From Gammaproteobacteria bacterium (lineage in GTDB: Bacteria; Pseudomonadota; Gammaproteobacteria; GRL18): DNA of 51,555 nt. Positions 34,775 to 43,371 of the stretch are shown here, piece after piece (positions within the stretch are counted from its first letter, which is position 1; every line of letters starts with the position of its first letter). The notes beneath the pieces are model-generated. The model saw nothing but the letters and a program-made list of their open reading frames with translations. It searched no databases and was not told where the DNA came from. Both the position numbers and the translations under genes were made by a program. The stretch covers positions 1 to 51,555 of the forward strand of contig JALUZF010000252.1 of the NCBI GenBank assembly GCA_027012135.1. The letters are read 5' to 3'.

Positions 34775-35158
34775 CTATTCTTTTAGCTGCCGCTTTTTCT
34801 CTTGTTTAAAGACCCTTGCATACAGTACACAGCCCAGATACATCATTATCGAGGCCAGCGTTTCCAGAAGACCGGCATACCAGACATCAGGATGGGCGCT
34901 GATCTCGGTAATACCATGGGCAAAATAGGCAAGGGACAGAAAACTGGCCCACTGGAAGGTATAGGTTTTACTATTGAGCAGACCCCGCATGGGAAACAGC
35001 AGGGGTGTGCAAATGACCAGTAATACCAGTGCCGTAGGAAAGTGAGCCGAGGGAATAAGCCAGATAATATTCAGCATTAAAATCAAAAACAGTGAAAAAT
35101 AGCCTGTTAATGCAATATTCTGGTATAAAATCAGTTTTTTCTGTTTTTCAGAATTCAT
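34775..35158 (-). CDS. DUF2069 membrane protein
   Basis: A 127-residue protein with four hydrophobic segments (about 12-34, 40-58, 68-86 and 92-112). The 'SKTYTFQWASFLSLAYFAHGITE' motif and overall size fit DUF2069, a gammaproteobacterial membrane family of unknown function often linked to wrbA. It lies 12 bp downstream of wrbA in the same direction and converges on hda. Confidence 0.88.
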   Translation of the reverse strand: MNSEKQKKLILYQNIALTGYFSLFLILMLNIIWLIPSAHFPTALVLLVICTPLLFPMRGLLNSKTYTFQWASFLSLAYFAHGITEISAHPDVWYAGLLETLASIMMYLGCVLYARVFKQEKKRQLKE

Positions 35159-35170
35159 TTCAGACCTTTT

Positions 35171-36125
<955 letters not shown>

Positions 36126-36467
36126 ATGAAATTTAAAAACTATGCTAAGTTTCTGGGGGTGGTTACTTTAGCACTGGGTCTTACAGTAGGTTGCTCTAAT
36201 ACATCAACTGATACAGCCAGTGATTCATCACAGGAAGCAGCACAGCTTATTGCAGAAGCTAAATCTGCTCTTAATACCGCTATTGAAGGTAATTATGCCT
36301 GGAGAGATACCGGCAAAATTATAAAACAGGCAGAAACAGCTCTGGCTGCTGGTGATGTTGATAAGGCACGTGCTCTGGCAGACAAAGCACTGGACCAGTC
36401 TGAAATGGCCAAAAAGCAAAGTATTGAACAGGACAAGGCAGTTAAAGAACGTTTTAGCAAATCCTGA
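36126..36467 (+). CDS. soxK: SoxK-like (SoxXA-binding) lipoprotein
   Basis: A 113-residue lipoprotein with lipobox 'LTVGCS' (Cys23). The mature region is helical and alanine-rich, with 'NYAWRDTGKIIKQAETALAAG' and 'ALADKALDQSEMAKKQ', which agree with the SoxXA-binding protein family (SoxK/SAXB). In sulfur oxidisers this small protein binds the SoxXA cytochrome and increases its activity in joining thiosulfate to SoxY. The other sox genes are not in this window. An intrinsic terminator follows at 36539-36565, so it is probably transcribed alone. A general alanine-rich helical lipoprotein is the alternative. Confidence 0.65.
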   Translation: MKFKNYAKFLGVVTLALGLTVGCSNTSTDTASDSSQEAAQLIAEAKSALNTAIEGNYAWRDTGKIIKQAETALAAGDVDKARALADKALDQSEMAKKQSIEQDKAVKERFSKS

Positions 36468-36538
36468 TGCAATCCTGTAAATTTGTTAAAAAGCGTTTAA
36501 GGCCTGTTGCTGTTTAACAGGTTAAAGCGTTAAGTAAT

Positions 36539-36565
36539 AAAAAGGGGGCATTTGCTCCCTTTTTT
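36539..36565 (+). terminator. Intrinsic terminator after soxK-like gene
   Basis: An AAAGGGGGC stem pairs with GCTCCCTTT (one G-U) around a four-base loop and runs into six T residues (36560-36565). It lies 70 bp after the soxK-like stop codon and only 17 bp before the open yihY remnant. The A-rich left side would allow some termination in the other direction too. Confidence 0.85.
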
Positions 36566-36582
36566 GATCATAAACTTATATT

Positions 36583-37491
36583 GTGATCGGTTCCAGCTAT
36601 CATCCAAAAAAATCAGTGTTTATCTCTAAATTAAGAGCAAGTCTGTTCCCCCTTTATACTATGAGCTATTTTAAGCGCCTGTTTCAATTTTACTGGGCGA
36701 CCCTGACTCTTGGACCCTTGCTTATTGGTATCAGCTTAATGATAACTTCTTACATAACATCACTGCCACTGCTGACTAATGCCGCTGATCTGGTTGGGTT
36801 GCAGGCTGAAACCCTGGCAATGATTCCGGTACTGCTGACCCTGCTGGCTTTTACCCTGATTTACCTGATTATTCCCAATACCCGGGTTAACTTCTATCAT
36901 GCGCTGGTTGGAGGTGTAACCGCAACACTGCTATTTGAACTGTCAAAAAAAGGTTTTGCGTTTTATATCTCTAACAATCACACTTACAGCAGTTTATACG
37001 GGGCACTTTCAACCTTACCCATATTCCTGATCTGGATTTATATTTCCTGGCTGGTGACGCTGCTCGGTGCAATGACTACCCGCTGTATGGCATTGTTTGA
37101 TTTTTCACTCTCTGAACAGCACCTGGCGCACCATAGTTTTATCTCAGTGTTCCATATTCTTCGTTTGCTATACCTGGCCTCTCAACAGGGCAGAACAGTC
37201 AGTGATCGGCAGTTATATGCCGAGGCAGTGCTGCACTTTGAGGCTAACCTGGATGCCACTCTTAATGAGCTGGAAAGCAGGAACTGGATTCATCGAACTG
37301 AAGACAATAACTGGGCATTGAGTCGGGATCTGGATAATATTACCTTATGGGATCTGTATTCAAACTTACCTTATTCACTGCCAAAACAGGTTACAGATGA
37401 ACCTTTATCAAGTATTATTAGTCAAACCAATAAAGCCCTGGCTCAGGAATTAAACCGGCCGGTAAAAACAGTATTTTCCCTGTATGATTAG
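36583..37491 (+). pseudogene. yihY: N-terminally truncated YihY/BrkB family membrane protein
   Basis: An open frame of 302 codons (GTG at 36583, or ATG at 36661) that matches YihY only from the point 'RLFQFYWATLTLGPLLIGISL', about residue 135 of E. coli YihY. The 'KKGFAFYISNN', 'YGALSTLPIFLIWIYISW' and the helical C-terminal extension common to proteobacterial members are well kept. The first 125 or so residues, including two membrane segments and the 'LSY' signature, are missing and are not found upstream, where the soxK-like gene and its terminator lie. No ribosome site precedes either start. Probably a remnant of a rearrangement; a shortened functional protein cannot be excluded because the frame is intact. 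Confidence 0.6.
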
Positions 37492-37523
37492 GGACAATTA
37501 TTTAGGTCAAACCGAGGATCTTA

Positions 37524-38015
37524 ATGCTAAAACGTTTTTTTATTAATACTTTTGTGAATACTTTGTTTCTGAGTATGGTGTTTTTCAGCCTGTCCGCTAA
37601 TGCGGTTAATTTTAACTTCACTGATCTGGAAGGCCAGAAACACAGCCTGTCAGACTATAAGGGAAAATGGGTGCTGGTGAATTTCTGGGCCACCTGGTGT
37701 CCGCCATGCCGACATGAAATTCCGGATCTGTCCGATTATCATCTGGAACATGATGATGCTGTCGTTATCGGGGTTAACTATGAACCGGGCTTAACAGACG
37801 AAAAGCTGAAAAAATTTATTGATGTTTACCTGGTTTCCTATCCTGTTAGCCGTGTTAATCAGGAAATTATTGATGCCCTTGGCGAACCCAGGGGATTGCC
37901 GACATCTATTTTAATCAGTCCGGAAGGGGATATTGCTAAACGCATTACCGGGATGGTTGATGAAAAACGCATTAATAAAATTATTACCCAATACACACAG
38001 GCTCAATCAAAATAA
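37524..38015 (+). CDS. TlpA/ResA-type periplasmic thioredoxin
   Basis: A 163-residue protein with a signal peptide (about 1-27) and the redox motif 'WCPPC' (Cys59 and Cys62) in 'LVNFWATWCPPCRHEIP', preceded by 'FTDLEGQKHSLSDYKGKW', the AhpC/TSA-like start of TlpA proteins. The cis-Pro loop is 'RGLPTSILISPEG'. Such proteins reduce or hand on disulfides in the periplasm, for example in cytochrome c maturation or Sox reactivation. A GAGG ribosome site precedes the ATG. A second thioredoxin gene follows after 31 bp. Confidence 0.9.
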   Translation: MLKRFFINTFVNTLFLSMVFFSLSANAVNFNFTDLEGQKHSLSDYKGKWVLVNFWATWCPPCRHEIPDLSDYHLEHDDAVVIGVNYEPGLTDEKLKKFIDVYLVSYPVSRVNQEIIDALGEPRGLPTSILISPEGDIAKRITGMVDEKRINKIITQYTQAQSK

Positions 38016-38046
38016 CCAGATAATAATAACGATTAAGGCTATTACT

Positions 38047-38589
38047 ATGTATCAGATAAGCTCATATAAACCCGTATTATTTATTTTTGTATTGATGCTG
38101 TTCAGCATTAATATCTATGCTGCTAAAACTCTGCCTCCTGAAGAATACTTTTTTGATTCCACCTTTGGCGATTTTTCCGAGGAACTGGCTACTGCCAGAG
38201 AACAGGGTAAAAAAGGCATTTTTATCTTTTTTGAAATGGATGAATGTCCATTTTGTCACTGGATGAAAAAAAATGTCCTTAACCAGCCGGATGTTCAGGC
38301 ATATTATAAAAAGAATTTTTTAAACTTTGCAGTGGATATAGAAGGTGATATAGAAATTACTAATTTTCAGGGTAAAACCACAACCCAGAAAGACTTTGCC
38401 TTTAAGGAGAATCGGGTAAGAGCCACACCCGTTATTGCCTTTTTTGATCTGACCGGCAAGCGAATTATGCGTTACACCGGAAGAACCCGCGGTAAAGAGG
38501 AATTTCTGCTGCTGGGCCAGTTTGTCTCTGAAGGGGCTTATAAAACCACTAAATTTTCACGTTATAAACGAAATCATAAAATTAAATAA
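38047..38589 (+). CDS. SoxW-like periplasmic thioredoxin
   Basis: A 180-residue protein from the ATG at 38047, which has an AAGG ribosome site and starts a good signal peptide (1-25, 'VLFIFVLMLFSINIYA'); an open extension to 37933 overlaps the previous gene and lacks a signal. The active site is 'DECPFCHWMKK' (Cys67 and Cys70) followed by 'VLNQPDVQAYYKKNF' and the cis-Pro loop 'VRATPVIAFFD', the pattern of SoxW-type thioredoxins. It lies between the TlpA-like gene and a TolC-type gene (3-bp gap). A role in keeping Sox proteins reduced is plausible. Confidence 0.85.
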   Translation: MYQISSYKPVLFIFVLMLFSINIYAAKTLPPEEYFFDSTFGDFSEELATAREQGKKGIFIFFEMDECPFCHWMKKNVLNQPDVQAYYKKNFLNFAVDIEGDIEITNFQGKTTTQKDFAFKENRVRATPVIAFFDLTGKRIMRYTGRTRGKEEFLLLGQFVSEGAYKTTKFSRYKRNHKIK

Positions 38590-38592
38590 ACC

Positions 38593-39909
38593 ATGTTAAA
38601 AATATCATCCGGGGGGGGATATTTTTTTTTGAGCTGCTTCCTGTTTCTGGTATCCGCTAGTGTATCCAGTCTGAATGCACAGACTATACCAGAACCGGTT
38701 ACTCTGGAATTTGCCCTGTCCAGAGCATCCCAGTCTGATTCACCGGAAATGATGAGTTTTTCAGCACAACAGCAGATAGCTCTGGCCGAACAGGATATCG
38801 CCCATGCCAATGAGGGGGTCTATGTTTATATTAATGGCCGGCTTCGTTATGTTGAACCTTCTAAAATAGTACCGGCTTCAAAAACCAATGACAGTAAGTT
38901 AAGCCTGGATATTTCCAGACGCCTGTATGACTTTGGCCAGACCCGTTCTCTGATTGATGCCAGTAAAGCTAACCTGGCATCGGTTAATGCCCTGTATAGT
39001 GATTATCTGTCAAAACGAATAGTCGCAATTATGCAGGCCTATTTTAATGTGTTACTGGCGGATATTATTTACAGTCGTTCCATGGAAGCCATGTCCATTG
39101 TTTATGTTAGGCTGGATAAACTGCGTTCAGAGTTTGAACTGAAAAAAATTTCTGATATTGAACTGTTAAAAGCTGAAAATGAGTATCGTGAGATCCGCCG
39201 GGAACAGATGCAGGCTCAAAGTGATCAAAGGCTGACCCGGCTGCGCCTGTCCCACCTGATCTCACCGGGGTATCTTCCTGAACAACTGGAGGCTCCGGAT
39301 CTGGAGCAGCTGCACCTGTTATCAGTAAAGCGGGAACTGCCGGATGTTGAAGTATTATATCAACAGGCATTGGATCAGAATCCCCGTTTAGTGGCACTGG
39401 AATATAAGCTTAAATCAGCCCGCCTGAAGATTGAGGGTTATCAGGCGGAAAAATATCCGGTTATTGAAGCCAAACTGCAGGCCGCTGATTATGCCAGAGA
39501 ACTGGGTACTTCCGACAAATATCGGGCAGGTATTGAAGTCAGTGTACCTCTTTACCAGGCCGGTCAGGAAAATGCCAGAATCAGACGCTCCACTGGTGAA
39601 CTGGTTCAGCTGGAGTCAGAGCGCCTGCTGACCCGCCAGGAAATTGAGCAGCAGATTCTGGAATTGTGGTTAAAAATCAGTGAGCTGAAGCGCCAGTTTG
39701 ACGACCCGGATTTAACTATAGATTATCGGGATCTGTATCTTGACCGAAGCCGGGCTCTATATGAACTGGAAGTCACCAGTGATCTGGGCGATGCCATGGT
39801 TAAGCTCAGTGATGCTCAGTTGTTTAAAGCCCAGACAGTCTTTGAACTGGCCATAAACTGGGCCAAGCTGGATGCCCTGGTCGGTAATCCAATGAATTAC
39901 TATAAATAA
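38593..39909 (+). CDS. TolC-family outer membrane protein
   Basis: A 438-residue protein with a signal peptide (about 1-29) and the long, paired-helix pattern of TolC/OEP proteins, including 'SRRLYDFGQTRSLIDASKANL' near 110 and 'DYARELGTSDKYRAGIEVSVPLYQAGQ' near 300, where the second half repeats the first. Such trimers form exit ducts for efflux or type I secretion. The signal peptide codons hold G8 (38611-38618) and T9 (38622-38630) runs, which could switch the gene on and off by slippage. A short adaptor gene follows, but no inner membrane pump is encoded. No clear ribosome site; translation may be coupled to the thioredoxin gene 3 bp upstream. Confidence 0.88.
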   Translation: MLKISSGGGYFFLSCFLFLVSASVSSLNAQTIPEPVTLEFALSRASQSDSPEMMSFSAQQQIALAEQDIAHANEGVYVYINGRLRYVEPSKIVPASKTNDSKLSLDISRRLYDFGQTRSLIDASKANLASVNALYSDYLSKRIVAIMQAYFNVLLADIIYSRSMEAMSIVYVRLDKLRSEFELKKISDIELLKAENEYREIRREQMQAQSDQRLTRLRLSHLISPGYLPEQLEAPDLEQLHLLSVKRELPDVEVLYQQALDQNPRLVALEYKLKSARLKIEGYQAEKYPVIEAKLQAADYARELGTSDKYRAGIEVSVPLYQAGQENARIRRSTGELVQLESERLLTRQEIEQQILELWLKISELKRQFDDPDLTIDYRDLYLDRSRALYELEVTSDLGDAMVKLSDAQLFKAQTVFELAINWAKLDALVGNPMNYYK

Positions 39910-39925
39910 TCTCCACCCATTTATT

Positions 39926-39964
39926 CCCTCTCCCTCCGGGAGAGGGCCAGGGTGAGGGGAATAA
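39926..39964 (+). repeat. REP-like repeat, copy 2
   Basis: A 39-bp palindromic repeat with CCCTCTCCC and GGGAGAGGG around TCC, followed by 'CCAGGGTGAGGGGAATAA'. The same family occurs in degenerate form at 27770-27806 on the other strand. From memory, motifs of this type are scattered through many proteobacterial genomes. It lies between the TolC-type and adaptor genes and could act as a weak terminator or mRNA-stabilising hairpin. Confidence 0.7.
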
Positions 39965-39974
39965 TGGAGTATTT

Positions 39975-40508
39975 ATGAACATTTATCACATTAAATTTAT
40001 CTTACTGATATTACTTACTCTGTTCACAGGCATCGCTTATTCAGAAACTCAGACTAACCTGTTCCCCATATCATCAGCCATATCTTCAGGTGTTATAAAA
40101 ACAATCCATGTAACAGAAGGACAAACCGTCAAAAAAGGTGACTTAATGTTTGAATTTGATGATCGCCTGATTAACAGCAATCTTGAAGAAGCACAGGCCA
40201 ATGTGCGCATGGCCAGCCTGAAAGCCAGTGAAGCTAAAAAAGAGGTTGAGCGTTCTATAGAGCTGTACGAACGTACCCTCCTGTCAGACTACGATTTACA
40301 GCAGTCCAGAGTCAAATACCGTGAAGCACAGGCTGAACTGGCCCAGGCTAAAAACAAGCTGGTACATGTTCAATGGGACAGGGATTACAGCAAGGTCTAT
40401 GCACCTTTTAATGCCCGGGTTAAGACATTAAAATGCTATTCCGGCTGTTATGTTAATAATAATTTTTCCACTCAAACCATCCTGATTTTAGAAAAAAAAG
40501 TAAAATGA
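39975..40508 (+). CDS. Short HlyD-type periplasmic adaptor protein
   Basis: A 177-residue protein with a signal peptide (about 1-22). It has the split biotinyl-lipoyl half-motifs typical of membrane fusion proteins ('SGVIKTIHVTEGQTVKKGDLMFEFDD' and 'DYSKVYAPFNARVKTL') joined by a coiled-coil hairpin (residues 58-130). The membrane-proximal and beta-barrel domains of full-length adaptors (350-400 residues) are absent. Two Cys ('KCYSGCYV') may form a disulfide. GGAG lies 5 bases before the ATG. It probably docks with the TolC-type protein encoded 65 bp upstream; the inner membrane partner is not in the window. Confidence 0.82.
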   Translation: MNIYHIKFILLILLTLFTGIAYSETQTNLFPISSAISSGVIKTIHVTEGQTVKKGDLMFEFDDRLINSNLEEAQANVRMASLKASEAKKEVERSIELYERTLLSDYDLQQSRVKYREAQAELAQAKNKLVHVQWDRDYSKVYAPFNARVKTLKCYSGCYVNNNFSTQTILILEKKVK

Positions 40509-40625
40509 TGTTATTTTATAAAAGGCATCGCTTTTAAGTCCGCAATTCCCTAAACCGATGAATGTTTATACCGGTTATTAATAATATTTTACGAAGAACC
40601 ATTTAAATAGATAAGGTGGTGAAAA

Positions 40626-41333
40626 ATGAAAAAACGATTGATTGGTGCAGTAATAAGCAGCACTGTGTTTATGTCAGCTGCCCAGGCTGCGTTCTGGGAT
40701 GATGGTGACACTAATACTAACTGGGACGGCAGAGCTTATAATAATATGTATAACGATGCTTATGGCAATGTATATAGCCGTGGCTGGAGTGACGGCAGTA
40801 TGGACAGCGATATGGATGGTGATGTAGAAATTACCATTAAAACCCGTTTTCGTGGCCGTGGCCAGGGTAATGCCCGCAGTTCCGCTTATGGAAATGCCTA
40901 TGGCAATAGTTTAAATAACTTGGATAATAATTATCGGACCTACGGTAGTAATTATTATGATAACCGTGGTTATTATGCACCCTATGGTGGTTATGCTCCT
41001 CCTGCTCCCAACAGGGATCAGCAGATAAAGGCTGCCCAGCGTCAGGCTGCAAAAATGAAAGCAGCGGAAGTGCAGGCTGCCAGAGTAAAAGCGGCACAGA
41101 TGAAGGCGGCGGAAATGAAAGCTGCAGAAGTGCAGGCTGCCAGAGTAAAGGCCGCCCAGATGAAAGCAGCGGAAATGAAAGCGGCTGAGGTTCAGGCAGC
41201 CCGGGTTAAAGCGGCTCAGATGAAAGCGGCGGAAATGAAAGCCGCAGAAGTTCAGGCGGCTCGCGCACAGGCAGCGGAAAAAAATGCCCAGACCGGCACA
41301 CAGGCAATTGAGGCTGCACAAAAGCCTCAGTAA
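40626..41333 (+). CDS. Sulfur-globule-like secreted protein with pentapeptide-repeat tail
   Basis: A 235-residue protein with a strong AAGGTGG ribosome site and a signal peptide (1-21, ending 'AAQA'). Residues 22-127 are rich in Gly, Asn, Tyr, Asp and Arg ('NTNWDGRAYNNMYNDAYGN', 'DGSMDSDMDGDVEI', 'FRGRGQGNARSSAYGNAYGN', 'YYAPYGGYAPP'), the composition and order seen in sulfur globule proteins that coat periplasmic sulfur deposits. Residues 135-215 are made of about 16 five-residue units of type KAAEM, KAAQM, KAAEV, QAARV, arranged as 60-bp repeats at 41058, 41118 and 41178 plus a partial copy, predicted to be one long alpha helix. The tail is not a known part of sulfur globule proteins. Confidence 0.65.
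   Translation: MKKRLIGAVISSTVFMSAAQAAFWDDGDTNTNWDGRAYNNMYNDAYGNVYSRGWSDGSMDSDMDGDVEITIKTRFRGRGQGNARSSAYGNAYGNSLNNLDNNYRTYGSNYYDNRGYYAPYGGYAPPAPNRDQQIKAAQRQAAKMKAAEVQAARVKAAQMKAAEMKAAEVQAARVKAAQMKAAEMKAAEVQAARVKAAQMKAAEMKAAEVQAARAQAAEKNAQTGTQAIEAAQKPQ
41058..41276 (+). repeat. 60-bp tandem repeats inside the sulfur-globule-like gene
   Basis: Three full 60-bp units (41058-41117, 41118-41177, 41178-41237) and a partial fourth encode the same 20 residues, itself four KAA-type pentads. The units differ mainly at third codon positions, so protein sequence has been conserved while DNA has drifted, a sign of selection on the tail. Confidence 0.9.
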
Positions 41334-41356
41334 TATTTACCTGTAATCGTTCAGAC

Positions 41357-43258
41357 TCAATCCGGCTCTGCCCCTGTTTTTTTGTCTGGAACGGGGACAG
41401 GAGCCGGTTTCTGCTTAAAATACATAGCTTCAAAATCACTGAGACTCACCGGTTCTGAATAAAAATTTCCCTGTAGAATATCGCATTTATGTTCCTTCAG
41501 AAAATCGATTTGTTCTGAAGTTTCAACACCTTCTGCTACAATTTTCAGATCAAAAGTTTTGGCCAGACTCAGAATGCTCGATATCATGGCCTGATTCTGG
41601 CTGTTTTCATGGAGGTCGCTGACAAATGAACGGTCAATCTTGAGTTCTTTAATGGGTAACTGGGTAATATAACTTAAAGATGAATAGCCGGTTCCAAAAT
41701 CATCCATGGAAAAGTTAATTCCAAACTCTTTAAGTTCGTGCATAATATTCACCAGTTTTTTTATATCATCGGCTTCAATGGTTTCAGTTAGTTCAAATAC
41801 AATTTTTGAACACATGGGTTTCTGCAGGTGTATCTGACAGATGCGTTTAACATCATTAATAAAATCGTGATGCAGGATCTGCCGCATACTGATATTAATT
41901 GAAAACTGTTCCAGCTGAATACCGCTGGTCTCCCAATTGTGCAGAGTTTTCAGGGATTCTTCCAGAATATAGGAACCCAGTTCAATAATAATCCCGGTTT
42001 GTTCTGCAATGGGTATAAATTCTTCGGGTGAAACTATGCCCAGTTCTTTATTATTCCAGCGTACCAGTACCTCACAACCGATAATGATATTATCGCTATT
42101 AAGCTGTGGTTGGAAATTAAGCTGAATTTCATTATTTTCCAGGGCAAAATGCAGCAGACGTTCTATTTCCAGATGTTTTTCAATTTTTTGGGAAAAGGCT
42201 TCATTAAATAAGATTACCCCGTCTCTGCCGGATGCTTTTACCTCGTTCATGGCAATGTCGGCTTCTTTGATAAAATCACTTGCTCTGGATTTATTACCAG
42301 TCAATATATTAACACCGATACTGGCACTGATATAAAGATGATGGGTAGAAATAATATAGTTACTTTTTATTTTTTCAAGTAGTTGTTGAGAAAAAATCAG
42401 AGCTTCATGATGGCAATCTTCCTGATTATTAAAATATGGTCCAGTAATAATAAACTCGTCTCCACCCAGACGAGCCAGAGTGTGATCTTTGCTTAGCAAA
42501 TCAGTCATACGTCGGGTAACTTCAATTAGTAACTTATCCCCAATGTCATGTCCAAGCGAGTCATTAATGGTTTTAAAATGATCCAGATCTATTAACAAAA
42601 GATATGAAAAATTATTATTTCTGTTTAAAGTGTTAAGTGTTTGCTGAAGATGATCAATAAAATAGTTTCGGTTATACAGGATGGTTAATTGATCATGTGA
42701 GGCCTGAAACCAGGTTTTCTGTAATAATTTATTACTGCTCTTGGCGGCATACAGCAGAACGCCCATAAAGACATATGCAAAAATACATAATACATATCCA
42801 TACCATTGCTGTATGCCTGCAAAGTAAATGGTCAGAGGCACCATTAAGATAATAATAATCGGGGTGTAGAGTTTTTTATCAGGATAAAGAAGAGCGGAAG
42901 CAACGACCGATGCCCCTAACTGGGTAAAAATTGCAATATAATGCATTTTACTGTTAGTTTCGCCGGCATAGAGTATAAAAACCAGAGTCCATAGGGAAAA
43001 GCTGATATAAAAGAACCACTGGAGTTGTTTGTACCAGTTATCCAGTTCTGACGGAGTCATGGCATCATACTGGAATGAAGAATAGAGCCGGTAACCCCAG
43101 AAGCAAACCAGAGCAATCAGGCTGTACCAGATAACAGCAGGCAGGATAATATCATTGAGCCAGCCGAGAACAATGTAGCCCAGACCCGGTAATAATGACA
43201 GGCCCAGCATTAAAAGGATTTGCTTTTGTAAAAAGAAATAGCAGGTCTTATTGGTCAT
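41357..43258 (-). CDS. Membrane GGDEF-EAL protein (c-di-GMP turnover)
   Basis: A 633-residue protein. About five or six membrane segments occupy residues 10-180. The GGDEF domain (about 185-350) has 'LLIDLDHFKTINDSLGH' and an intact 'ARLGGDEF' (265-269). The EAL domain (about 365-615) has 'CEVLVRW' (Glu396), 'SMDDFGTGYSSLSYI' and 'IVAEGVETSEQ', the metal-binding and catalytic residues of active phosphodiesterases. Both activities look possible; the balance cannot be told. It is convergent with the sulfur-globule-like gene (23-bp gap). Together with the HD-GYP protein it gives this window two c-di-GMP enzymes. Confidence 0.93.
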   Translation of the reverse strand: MTNKTCYFFLQKQILLMLGLSLLPGLGYIVLGWLNDIILPAVIWYSLIALVCFWGYRLYSSFQYDAMTPSELDNWYKQLQWFFYISFSLWTLVFILYAGETNSKMHYIAIFTQLGASVVASALLYPDKKLYTPIIIILMVPLTIYFAGIQQWYGYVLCIFAYVFMGVLLYAAKSSNKLLQKTWFQASHDQLTILYNRNYFIDHLQQTLNTLNRNNNFSYLLLIDLDHFKTINDSLGHDIGDKLLIEVTRRMTDLLSKDHTLARLGGDEFIITGPYFNNQEDCHHEALIFSQQLLEKIKSNYIISTHHLYISASIGVNILTGNKSRASDFIKEADIAMNEVKASGRDGVILFNEAFSQKIEKHLEIERLLHFALENNEIQLNFQPQLNSDNIIIGCEVLVRWNNKELGIVSPEEFIPIAEQTGIIIELGSYILEESLKTLHNWETSGIQLEQFSINISMRQILHHDFINDVKRICQIHLQKPMCSKIVFELTETIEADDIKKLVNIMHELKEFGINFSMDDFGTGYSSLSYITQLPIKELKIDRSFVSDLHENSQNQAMISSILSLAKTFDLKIVAEGVETSEQIDFLKEHKCDILQGNFYSEPVSLSDFEAMYFKQKPAPVPVPDKKTGAEPD

Positions 43259-43371
43259 TATTATTTACTGGGTAATTCTTATTATCAGTTAGCCATCCTT
43301 TTGTACATTAAGCTTAGTTTAAAAAGGTTTATAATCAAGGTAGTAAGCAGTGAATACATACCCAGGAGCAA

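Noticed and set aside
37933-38046. Extension of the SoxW-like gene to an upstream ATG
   Set aside because: It would overlap the TlpA-like gene and bury the clear signal peptide that starts at 38047.
41058-41276. Regular 60-bp repeats that could suggest a CRISPR array
   Set aside because: The units are contiguous without spacers, lie in frame in a secreted protein gene and encode KAA pentads.
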